Of a stretch of DNA of 8,790 nucleotides, positions 1 to 5,186 are shown piece by piece. The stretch comes from Bacteroidales bacterium UBA3764 (GTDB lineage Bacteria > Bacteroidota > Bacteroidia > Bacteroidales > UBA932). The DNA lies in the NCBI GenBank assembly GCA_002371115.1, contig DFFY01000012.1:249-9038 (forward strand), in the 5' to 3' direction. The first letter of the stretch is position 1, and each line of letters opens with the position of its first letter. Both the position numbers and the translations under genes were made by a program. A model generated the notes under the pieces. It had not been told where the DNA came from. It ran no database searches and saw only the letters and a list, made by a program, of their open reading frames with translations.

Positions 1-104
1 TCCATGTTGTTGAAATTGAATGCAGGGATGGCGTAACCGCCCTTAATGGCCTTGGCGAACATTTCGCGGGTGTTTACAAGGCCCAGTTCTTTGTAAGAAA
101 CCAT
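1..104 (-). CDS. fba: Class II fructose-1,6-bisphosphate aldolase, N-terminal part
   Basis: This is the first 34 codons of a minus-strand gene that runs off the left edge. The translation begins MVSYKELGLVNTREMF and continues through KGGYAIPAFNFNNME, the well-conserved start of class II (metal-dependent) aldolases of Bacteroidota. The family cleaves fructose-1,6-bisphosphate to dihydroxyacetone phosphate and glyceraldehyde-3-phosphate, and runs the reverse reaction in gluconeogenesis, in the cytoplasm. The zinc ligands and the rest of the barrel lie outside the window, so catalytic competence cannot be judged. The ATG is supported by a near-perfect promoter about 40 nt upstream. The gene lies 75 nt downstream of gmk on the same strand, but its promoter suggests independent transcription. 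Confidence 0.9.
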   Translation of the reverse strand, partial: MVSYKELGLVNTREMFAKAIKGGYAIPAFNFNNM

Positions 105-145
105 AGTTTTTATTGGATTAGTAATCTAAATTTTCTAATAGCTTG

Positions 146-176
146 CAAAAATACGGATTTTTAAAATATTTTCAAA
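146..176 (-). promoter_or_regulatory. Promoter of the aldolase gene (Bacteroidota type)
   Basis: Read on the minus strand, a TTTG (-33 element, 176-173) is followed after exactly 19 nt by TATTTTTG (-7 element, 153-146). This is a full match to the Bacteroidota primary-sigma consensus TTTG-N19-TAnnTTTG. Transcription should start near 139-142, giving a leader of about 35-40 nt before the ATG at 104. The -33 element lies only 4-7 nt outside the gmk stop codon, so the promoter fills the gmk-fba gap. The whole gap is AT-rich, unlike the flanking genes. The transcription start site is inferred. Confidence 0.8.
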
Positions 177-179
177 GGA

Positions 180-746
180 TTAAGCCTCCAAGAAAGCATT
201 CACCATGGCCTCGGCTTCGCAGAAGGCCGTCTGGAGGTCATCGTTGATGAGCACTTGGTCGAACTTGGGAGCATAGGTCATTTCCTCCGCAGCTTTGGCT
301 ACGCGCGTTTCAATGGCATCGGCCGTGTCTGTGGCCCTGGCAATGAGGCGTTTACGCAGCTCTTCCACGGACGGCGCCTGGATGAACACGGAAAGGGCGG
401 CATCGCCGAAATACTTCTTCAGGGATACGCCGCCTTTCACGTCCACGTCAAAAATGATGACGTGCCCCTTGCTCCAGATGCGGTTCACTTCGCTTTTGAG
501 GGTGCCGTAAAAGCGGTCCGGGTAAACCTCTTCAAATTCCACGAATTTGTTTTCCATCACCAGCCGGCGGAAGGTATCGGCACTGTAAAAAAGGTACTCT
601 ACACCGTCCTGCTCCGTTCCCCGGGGCGGGCGTGAGGTGGCCGATACGGAGAATTCAATCTCCGGATGCAGCCCCAGAATATGATTGACGATGGTGCTCT
701 TGCCCGAACCGGAGGGCGCCGAGAAGATAAGTACTTTTCCAGACAT
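180..746 (-). CDS. gmk: Guanylate kinase
   Basis: This 188-residue protein has the normal length for guanylate kinase, which phosphorylates GMP or dGMP to the diphosphate using ATP in purine nucleotide synthesis and salvage. The P-loop is APSGSGKS at residues 10-17. The GMP-binding segment follows as SVSATSRPPRG (33-43) and the FVEFEEVYPDRFYGT stretch (68-82), and then the DVDVKGG strand (100-106). The reading frame stays open for 160 codons further upstream, but that part is the antisense of nadD. An alternative ATG at 767 lies at or before the transcription start predicted from the TATATTTG element at 776-769, so the ATG at 746 is preferred. The gene is divergent from nadD and reads towards fba. 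Confidence 0.95.
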   Translation of the reverse strand: MSGKVLIFSAPSGSGKSTIVNHILGLHPEIEFSVSATSRPPRGTEQDGVEYLFYSADTFRRLVMENKFVEFEEVYPDRFYGTLKSEVNRIWSKGHVIIFDVDVKGGVSLKKYFGDAALSVFIQAPSVEELRKRLIARATDTADAIETRVAKAAEEMTYAPKFDQVLINDDLQTAFCEAEAMVNAFLEA

Positions 747-768
747 GTTTACTGACGTTAGAATCATA

Positions 769-776
769 CAAATATA
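769..776 (-). promoter_or_regulatory. -7 element of the gmk promoter
   Basis: On the minus strand this is TATATTTG, an exact match to the Bacteroidota -7 consensus TAnnTTTG. It predicts a transcription start near 762-765 and a leader of about 16-20 nt ahead of the gmk ATG at 746. No TTTG is present at the expected 19-nt spacing upstream, where the sequence is GTCA, so the -33 element is weak or absent. Confidence 0.55.
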
Positions 777-791
777 CGAAAAATATTCGTA
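775..791. promoter_or_regulatory. Palindrome between the divergent gmk and nadD promoters
   Basis: TACGAA and TTCGTA are perfect 6-bp inverted arms around a 5-bp AT-only centre. The outer TA of each arm is also the first two bases of the -7 element on that side: TATATTTG reading left, TACCTTTG reading right. The palindrome therefore lies in the spacer of both promoters and could be an operator acting on gmk and nadD together. Part of the symmetry follows automatically from two divergent TA starts, but the CGAA/TTCG bases are not required by the promoters. A regulator role is inference. Confidence 0.35.
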
Positions 792-797
792 CCTTTG
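790..797 (+). promoter_or_regulatory. -7 element of the nadD operon promoter
   Basis: TACCTTTG matches the Bacteroidota -7 consensus TAnnTTTG exactly. Only 6 nt separate it from the nadD ATG at 804, so the predicted transcription start (about 801-804) falls on or within a few bases of the start codon. No TTTG is found about 19 nt upstream, where the sequence is TACA. If this is the real promoter, the nadD transcript is leaderless or nearly so. Confidence 0.55.
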
Positions 798-803
798 ACC
801 TGT

Positions 804-1361
804 ATGAAAATTGCGGTATATAGCGGGTCTTTCAATCCGCTCCATAAGGGGCACGAGGCCATTGTCCGTTTCCTTACAAGGGAAGCGGGCTTTGACCAGG
901 TGTATCTGGTGGTTACACCGCAGAATCCGTTCAAGGACCGGCACAGCCTGCCGGCGGGAAAAGACCGCTTCAATGCGGCCCTGGAGGCCGTGGCGCGCCA
1001 TCCGGACCTGCGTGTCCGGGTAGAGGATGTGGAACTCCACATGACGCCGCCGCAGTACACCATCCGCACGCTGGAGGTGCTGCAGCAGCGGGAACCGCAG
1101 CATGAATTTACGTTGATTATCGGCGCGGATAACCTGACCGTTTTCGATGGCTGGCGCTATTATGAGCGCATTCTCACGGAGTTCGGGGTGGCGGTGTTCC
1201 CGCGGAAGGGTTACCACCGCGGCCATGCCCGTGCACGCCTCCTGAAAAAATGCCCCGGTGCACGTATCGTACTGCTGAAGGCGCCGCTGGTTACCATTTC
1301 TTCCACGGAAATCCGGGAGGGGCTCTCTGCCGGCAAAGACATGTCTAAGTGGCTCATGTAA
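804..1361 (+). CDS. nadD: Nicotinate-nucleotide adenylyltransferase
   Basis: This 185-residue cytoplasmic enzyme transfers AMP from ATP to nicotinate mononucleotide, giving deamido-NAD in the NAD biosynthesis pathway. The nucleotidyltransferase signature is GSFNPLHKGH at residues 8-17, containing the HxGH motif (H14-H17). The second signature, ISSTEIR, lies at residues 165-171, and IIGADN (105-110) is also typical. The start MKIAVYSGSFNP is the usual family start; the upstream in-frame TTG at 795 lies inside the -7 element and is not a credible start. The TAA stop overlaps the ATG of the next gene in the form TAATG, which suggests translational coupling. The gene heads a three-gene plus-strand operon. 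Confidence 0.95.
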   Translation: MKIAVYSGSFNPLHKGHEAIVRFLTREAGFDQVYLVVTPQNPFKDRHSLPAGKDRFNAALEAVARHPDLRVRVEDVELHMTPPQYTIRTLEVLQQREPQHEFTLIIGADNLTVFDGWRYYERILTEFGVAVFPRKGYHRGHARARLLKKCPGARIVLLKAPLVTISSTEIREGLSAGKDMSKWLM

Positions 1362-2005
1362 TGCATATAGAGACAGAAAGAAAATTCCTGGTCAAGGACC
1401 TCGGTTTCAAGGATTTGGCCGTTAAGGCCTATGAAATCAAACAAGGGTATATTGCCCACGACGGCGGCAACACGGTGCGCGTGCGCATCCGGGACAAGCA
1501 GGGTTTCCTGACCATCAAGGGACCGTCCGTGGACGGTATCTCCCGCCATGAGTGGGAACGCGAAATCCCGCTGGAGGACGCTCAGGAGCTCTTCCTTCTC
1601 TGCCGCGGCGGCTCCATAGAAAAAACCCGCTATCTTGTTCCGTCTGGGCATATACCCTCCGAAACCCTTCGCTTCGCTTCGTCCCTCCCACAGCCAGAAG
1701 TTCCGGATGAAAAACAAGTTTTCCCTCCGTCCCTTCCGTCTGCGGGCCCCTCCCATTCATGTGGCCATGGGCGGCCACAGGTTTCGGAGGGTATATGCCC
1801 AGACAGAGAGAAATTCTTTGAGGTAGATGTGTTTTATGGAGAGAATGAGGGACTGGTGATGGCGGAAATTGAGCTGGAGCGGCCGGATGAGCCTTTTGAG
1901 CGGCCGGCGTGGCTGGGCAGGGAAGTGACGGGCGACCGGCGGTTCTACAATTCACATTTGCTTCGGAATCCATTCAAATTGTGGCGTGAAACGCTTGAGA
2001 AATAG
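1361..2005 (+). CDS. CYTH-domain (triphosphate tunnel) protein with an in-frame palindromic insertion
   Basis: The 214-residue product starts with the CYTH signature ExExK as ETERK (residues 4-8). It continues with paired charged strands: VRVRIRDKQGFLTIKG (39-54), HEWEREIPL (63-71), EKTRYLV (87-93), FFEVDVFYGENEGL (152-165) and MAEIELE (167-173). Known members bind triphosphates and metal in a beta tunnel and hydrolyse inorganic or organic triphosphates; the substrate here cannot be read from sequence. Bacteroidota homologues are, from memory, about 155-160 residues. The extra length is residues 95-148, a Pro/Ser-rich stretch encoded by an inverted-repeat element between the strands TRYLVP and FFEVDVF. 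Without it the protein has 160 residues. The flanking strands keep frame and conserved residues, so the protein may still fold. The start overlaps the nadD stop (TAATG). Confidence 0.88.
   Translation: MHIETERKFLVKDLGFKDLAVKAYEIKQGYIAHDGGNTVRVRIRDKQGFLTIKGPSVDGISRHEWEREIPLEDAQELFLLCRGGSIEKTRYLVPSGHIPSETLRFASSLPQPEVPDEKQVFPPSLPSAGPSHSCGHGRPQVSEGICPDREKFFEVDVFYGENEGLVMAEIELERPDEPFERPAWLGREVTGDRRFYNSHLLRNPFKLWRETLEK
1642..1804. mobile_element. Palindromic insertion element with 25-bp perfect terminal inverted repeats, in frame in the CYTH gene
   Basis: The left arm (1642-1666) and right arm (1780-1804) are perfect reverse complements over 25 bp; each contains GGGCATATACCC or its complement. The 113-bp core is pyrimidine-rich on the plus strand. 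It holds three copies of CTTCG (1667-1681) and a second hairpin abutting the right arm (1760-1779). The element interrupts the CYTH gene exactly where homologues have a short hairpin loop and adds close to 54 codons without a stop or frameshift. No transposase is encoded and no target duplication is obvious; the exact borders are uncertain by a few bases, because homologues suggest 53-54 added residues. It could be a non-autonomous MITE or REP-like element, or an analogue of Rickettsia palindromic elements. The identity of the family is not recognised. Confidence 0.75.
1760..1779. repeat. Internal hairpin of the insertion element
   Basis: TGTGGCC (1760-1766) and GGCCACA (1773-1779) form a perfect 7-bp stem around the 6-nt loop ATGGGC. 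It directly abuts the right terminal arm at 1780. In single-stranded DNA or RNA the element would fold as a long outer stem with this short stem beside it. A weaker GAAAA/TTTTC pair lies in the core. Confidence 0.6.
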
Positions 2006-2993
2006 CATCATAGCAGCTTTTGCGGGACTGCTTTTTGCCGCCTGCGGCACCACGCCGGGGCAGCCGGACAGCGGTATGGAGTATGCCCGCTGGTTCAGCC
2101 TGCAGGACGGCAAGGTGCTCGTGACGGCGCCGGGCGGGGGCGTGGACACCTTACAGGGGCCGTTCAAGGCGCTGGTATGCATGTCCAGCTCCTACATAGG
2201 ATTCCTGCATGCCATCGGCGCGGATTCCACCATTGTGGGCGTGTCCGGCAGGACCTTCCTGCAGCAGAGCCCGCCGCTGGCCGCCGAGGTGGGCTATGAC
2301 GCTGCGTTGGACTATGAAACCATTGTCAAGGCCCGTCCGGACCTTTTCCTTACTTATAATATAGGTGGGGTGGAGCCGCCGTATCTGGCCAAGCTGCGGG
2401 AACTGGGCATCCGGACCGTGGTGCTGAGCGAGCATCTGGAGAACCATCCGCTGGCGCGCGCGGAATACGTGAAACTCTTTGGCGCGCTCACAGGCCGCGA
2501 GACTGTGGCCGATTCCGTCTTCTGCGCCGTACGGGACCGTTACCTGGCTTCCGTACAGCCGGAAGTGACCCATAAGGTGCTCATCAACATCCCTTACGCG
2601 GACCAATGGTTCATTCCCGGCGGCGACAATTACATGGCGCGGCTCGTCCGGGATGCCGGCGGCGAGCTCCTGGGTGCGGTTCCCGGGAAGCAGGAATCGT
2701 CCATCGTCAGTCTGGAAACCGCCTATGGATATGCGCAGGAGGCCGATGTGTGGCTGCATCCCGGCTGGTGCAGCACCAAGGAACAGCTGCGCGGCATCCA
2801 TCCGCTGTTTGCAGCGTTCCCGGTGCTGGACAAAGCTGTTTGGAACAACACGCTGCAGCGCACGTCCGGTGGCGGCAACGGCTATTGGGAAAGCGGTCCC
2901 GTGCGTCCGGACCTTATCCTGGAGGACCTTGTAAAAATAATGAACGGGACCGTTGGAGAGGCCCCGCTGCATTACTATCTGCCGTTAGAATAA
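1986..2993 (+). CDS. Periplasmic substrate-binding lipoprotein, BtuF/FecB type (probable metal-chelate or corrinoid ABC importer component)
   Basis: The 335-residue product begins with basic residues and a hydrophobic stretch ending in LLFAAC, a lipobox with the lipidated cysteine at residue 20. The mature part looks like the helical-backbone metal-receptor fold of BtuF/FecB proteins. Lobe one has GFLHAIGADSTIVGVSG (72-88) and DYETIVKARPDLFLTY (109-124). A linker helix follows around 153-195, and lobe two ends in the family-typical VRPDLILEDLVKIMN (306-320). Such proteins deliver cobalamin, haem or ferric siderophores to an inner-membrane ABC permease, but no permease or TonB receptor gene lies in the window, so the ligand is unknown. 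The GTG start at 1986 gives a normal signal peptide; a TTG at 1995 is the alternative. It overlaps the CYTH gene by 20 nt, and its 3' end overlaps the convergent exonuclease gene by 9 nt. Confidence 0.82.
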   Translation: MKRLRNSIIAAFAGLLFAACGTTPGQPDSGMEYARWFSLQDGKVLVTAPGGGVDTLQGPFKALVCMSSSYIGFLHAIGADSTIVGVSGRTFLQQSPPLAAEVGYDAALDYETIVKARPDLFLTYNIGGVEPPYLAKLRELGIRTVVLSEHLENHPLARAEYVKLFGALTGRETVADSVFCAVRDRYLASVQPEVTHKVLINIPYADQWFIPGGDNYMARLVRDAGGELLGAVPGKQESSIVSLETAYGYAQEADVWLHPGWCSTKEQLRGIHPLFAAFPVLDKAVWNNTLQRTSGGGNGYWESGPVRPDLILEDLVKIMNGTVGEAPLHYYLPLE

Positions 2994-3950
2994 TTTTCCG
3001 TTGTTGAATTTGCTGGCCAGCCCTTGCAGTTCGTCTGCGGTGGCAGGCCGGTTCAGGGCTTCTTTGCGCTCCTTCTGGAACTGGGCTTTGAGCCGGGCGA
3101 ACTGGCGTTTGGTGTCCAGGGTGAAGTCGCCGCTCTCAATCCAAGCAAAGTAGGCCGGCTCCGTGTTCCAAACTTCCCGTGCGGTCTTGCCCTTGTGCTT
3201 GCCAAAACTGACGATAGCCTCACCGGCGTCGTTGTACACCAGGCGGCCGGCGAAGTCCACGTTGCGGGTGCGCGGGCCAATCTTGGAAAGGGCGTCCACG
3301 TCGTTTTTCAGCACTTCCTGCTGGAATTCTGTGGGTGCCTGATAGCGCTCCAGCTGGCCTTTCAGGACCTCATAGGTGGCCAGGGTGTCCGCCTCTGCCG
3401 TGTGGGCGTTCTCGAAGTCCTTTCCGCCGCAGTAGAAACGGTAGGCGGCCCGGAGGTTCCTGGGCTCAAAGTGGTGATAGATATTTTGGACATCCACCAT
3501 TTTGCAGGCATGCAGGTCCAACTGGTCGATGCAGTCTATCATCTCCTGGGCCTTGGCGCGGGCGGTCTCGCTGGAGAGGCGGGAGACGGAGTACGCACGG
3601 GCGCGCTCAATTTCCTCTGCCAGCATGGGGAGGTCGAACTTGGCGGAATTGAAGCCGGCCAGGTCGCTGCCTTGGAGCCAGGAGGCCACTTCCGGCAGCA
3701 CCTCGATGAACTTGGGACAGTTCACCAGGTCCTCGTCCTTTACCCCGTTTACCTCCGACGCCTGCGGATTGATGGGAATCACGCAGTGGTTCACGTAATC
3801 CCAGGGCTTGATTTTCCAGGTTTTTATGTTCACCTCACCGCCGGGCATCACCTTTACGAAGCTGAGCTCGATGATGCCGTCGGTAGGAATATTAAGGCCG
3901 GTGCTCTCTATGTCAAAAAAGAGCAACGGCCTCTGTAAATTCAGTTCCAT
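2985..3950 (-). CDS. DnaQ-like DEDDh 3'-5' exonuclease
   Basis: The 321-residue protein has all five DEDDh catalytic residues: D13 and E15 in FDIESTG, D106 in FNSAKFDLP, and H183 and D188 in HTAEADTLAT. This is the proofreading exonuclease fold of the DNA polymerase III epsilon subunit. A second small domain, VSFGKHKGKTAREVW to AYFAWI (247-271), followed by a TKRQF segment, resembles the DUF3820-type domain often joined to this exonuclease in Bacteroidota. Residues of about 119-150 (SVSRLSSETARAKAQ and following) look like an extra charged helix inserted before the VDVQNIYH strand. The gene starts 3 nt after the dnaN stop, so the pair is surely one operon; a role at the replication fork or in repair with the clamp is inferred from that pairing. 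The 3' end overlaps the lipoprotein gene by 9 nt. Confidence 0.9.
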   Translation of the reverse strand: MELNLQRPLLFFDIESTGLNIPTDGIIELSFVKVMPGGEVNIKTWKIKPWDYVNHCVIPINPQASEVNGVKDEDLVNCPKFIEVLPEVASWLQGSDLAGFNSAKFDLPMLAEEIERARAYSVSRLSSETARAKAQEMIDCIDQLDLHACKMVDVQNIYHHFEPRNLRAAYRFYCGGKDFENAHTAEADTLATYEVLKGQLERYQAPTEFQQEVLKNDVDALSKIGPRTRNVDFAGRLVYNDAGEAIVSFGKHKGKTAREVWNTEPAYFAWIESGDFTLDTKRQFARLKAQFQKERKEALNRPATADELQGLASKFNNGKLF

Positions 3951-3953
3951 GTT

Positions 3954-5075
3954 TTATTGGATCATTATGGGCATCAGAATTCCACAAACCTTCTCCGTAT
4001 CCGCTTCTTCCTCCGCGGGGAGGATAAGGGCGGCGCGGCGGGCATCGGCAAACTTGATAACCAGCGTATTGCAGCTCATGTTGGCCAGGATTTCCGTGAG
4101 GAAGGTACTCTTGAAGCCAATGGTGAGGGCATCTCCGGCGTAGTTGCAGCTAATTTTCTCATAAGCGGCCAGGGCAAAGCCCAGGTCCTGCGCGCTAATC
4201 TCCAGCTGGCCCTCCTGCAGGGTGAACTTGATGTGGTTGGAGGCTTTGTTGGCGCACACGGCCACGCGTTTGACGGTGTTCAGCAGCAGCTGGCGGTCTA
4301 TCTGCAGGATGTTGGCGTTGCCCGTGGGAATGACATCCCGGTACTTGGGATATTTGCCCACAACCAGGCGGCACACCATGGTGGTGGCGCCAAAGGTGAA
4401 CTGGGCGGTGGTGCTGTCAAAGGCAATTTCCACATTCTCCACATCCTTGCCGATGATGGAACGCAGCACGCCGGCCGGTTTCTTGTGCAGGATGAAGGAG
4501 GCCTTCTCCGTGGCCTTTACGTCCTTGGTGGTATAGCAGATGAGTTTGTGGGAATCTGACGCCACGAGCGTGGTGCTGTCCAGGTCGATATCGAAGAATA
4601 TACCGTTCATGGCCGGACGGATTTCGTCATCCGCCGTGGCATAAATGGTGCCCTGGATGCCGTCTGTGAGGCTTTCTGCCGGGAAGGTGACCTTGAGGGC
4701 ATCCTCTCCGGTGGTCTTGATTTCCGGATAGTCGGCCGCCGGGAAATAGGGGAGCACGGAGTTACCGCTGGCCCAGCTGCACTCGAAGGAACTGTCCGAG
4801 ATGGTTTTGATGCCTACCGGCTGGTCCGGCAGTTCTTTCAGGAGGTCTGTCATGTGGCGGGCCGGAACGGCGATGGAACCCTCTTCCTGGGGACCGTCCA
4901 CCTCGATGGCGGTGCGCAGGGTGAGTTCACTGTCCGATGCGGTGATTTCCAGCCGGCCATCCTTGAGGACAAACAGGAAGTTTTCCAGGATGGGAAGCGG
5001 AGACTTGGACGGAATGGCCTTGGATACATCCATCAGGGCCTTCAGGAGATTGGTGCTGGAAATGGTCAGGTTCAT
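3954..5075 (-). CDS. dnaN: DNA polymerase III beta subunit (sliding clamp)
   Basis: The 373-residue product has the expected clamp length and three repeated domains of about 120 residues. The dimeric ring encircles DNA and tethers polymerase III and repair enzymes. Recognisable landmarks are SKSPLPILENFLF near the N-terminus, the domain-two motifs MNGIFFDI and LVASDSHKL, GKYPKYRDVIP ahead of domain three, and the C-terminal ILMPIMIQ, where clamps contribute to the peptide-binding groove. The start MNLTISSTNLL is typical of the phylum and is preceded by an A-rich leader rather than a strong Shine-Dalgarno. No DnaA boxes or other origin features are seen next to it. The gene is divergent from the HtrA gene and leads the exonuclease gene by 3 nt. 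Confidence 0.96.
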   Translation of the reverse strand: MNLTISSTNLLKALMDVSKAIPSKSPLPILENFLFVLKDGRLEITASDSELTLRTAIEVDGPQEEGSIAVPARHMTDLLKELPDQPVGIKTISDSSFECSWASGNSVLPYFPAADYPEIKTTGEDALKVTFPAESLTDGIQGTIYATADDEIRPAMNGIFFDIDLDSTTLVASDSHKLICYTTKDVKATEKASFILHKKPAGVLRSIIGKDVENVEIAFDSTTAQFTFGATTMVCRLVVGKYPKYRDVIPTGNANILQIDRQLLLNTVKRVAVCANKASNHIKFTLQEGQLEISAQDLGFALAAYEKISCNYAGDALTIGFKSTFLTEILANMSCNTLVIKFADARRAALILPAEEEADTEKVCGILMPIMIQ

Positions 5076-5112
5076 ATGGCGTTCTTTTTAATCATCAATA
5101 TGTCTTAGCTCA

Positions 5113-5120
5113 CAAATATA
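5113..5120 (-). promoter_or_regulatory. -7 element of the dnaN promoter
   Basis: On the minus strand this is TATATTTG, an exact match to TAnnTTTG and the same octamer as at the gmk promoter. It predicts a start near 5106-5109 and a leader of about 32 nt. At the 19-nt spacing the -33 position reads TATG, a partial match. A perfect TTTG (5136-5133) exists, but at only 12 nt spacing. Confidence 0.6.
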
Positions 5121-5141
5121 AGCAATTTCTCTCAAATGGCA

Positions 5142-5160
5142 TAACTTTTGAGTAACTTGC
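5142..5160 (+). promoter_or_regulatory. Possible promoter region of the HtrA gene
   Basis: Two TAACTT hexamers (5142-5147 and 5153-5158) lie one helical turn (11 bp) apart. The first continues as TAACTTTTG, which is the -7 consensus with one extra base; the second, TAACTTGC, matches six of the eight positions including the free ones. Either could start an htrA transcript 20-35 nt before the ATG at 5187. There is no clear -33 element, so this is a tentative call. The 111-nt gap between dnaN and this gene holds nothing else recognisable. Confidence 0.3.
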
Positions 5161-5186
5161 CTGCGGAAAAAATTAAACGCAGATAT

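Noticed and set aside
1667..1681. CTTCG triplicate as an independent microsatellite
   Set aside because: Three 5-bp units are too few to call a phase-variable repeat, and they lie within the larger inverted-repeat element; a 5-bp unit change would shift the frame.
1211..1756. Minus-strand open frame ending inside nadD and starting inside the palindromic element
   Set aside because: It is a shadow of nadD and the CYTH gene that is extended because the inserted element lacks stops on that strand.
1635..1826. 63-codon plus-strand frame within the insertion element as a possible small gene
   Set aside because: It shares the CYTH sequence in another frame, starts outside the element, and has no initiation signals; its openness is better noted as a property of the element.
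5076..5186. Replication origin next to dnaN
   Set aside because: No DnaA boxes, iterons or AT-rich unwinding repeats are visible, and no dnaA gene is adjacent; the AT-rich stretch is explained by the two divergent promoters.
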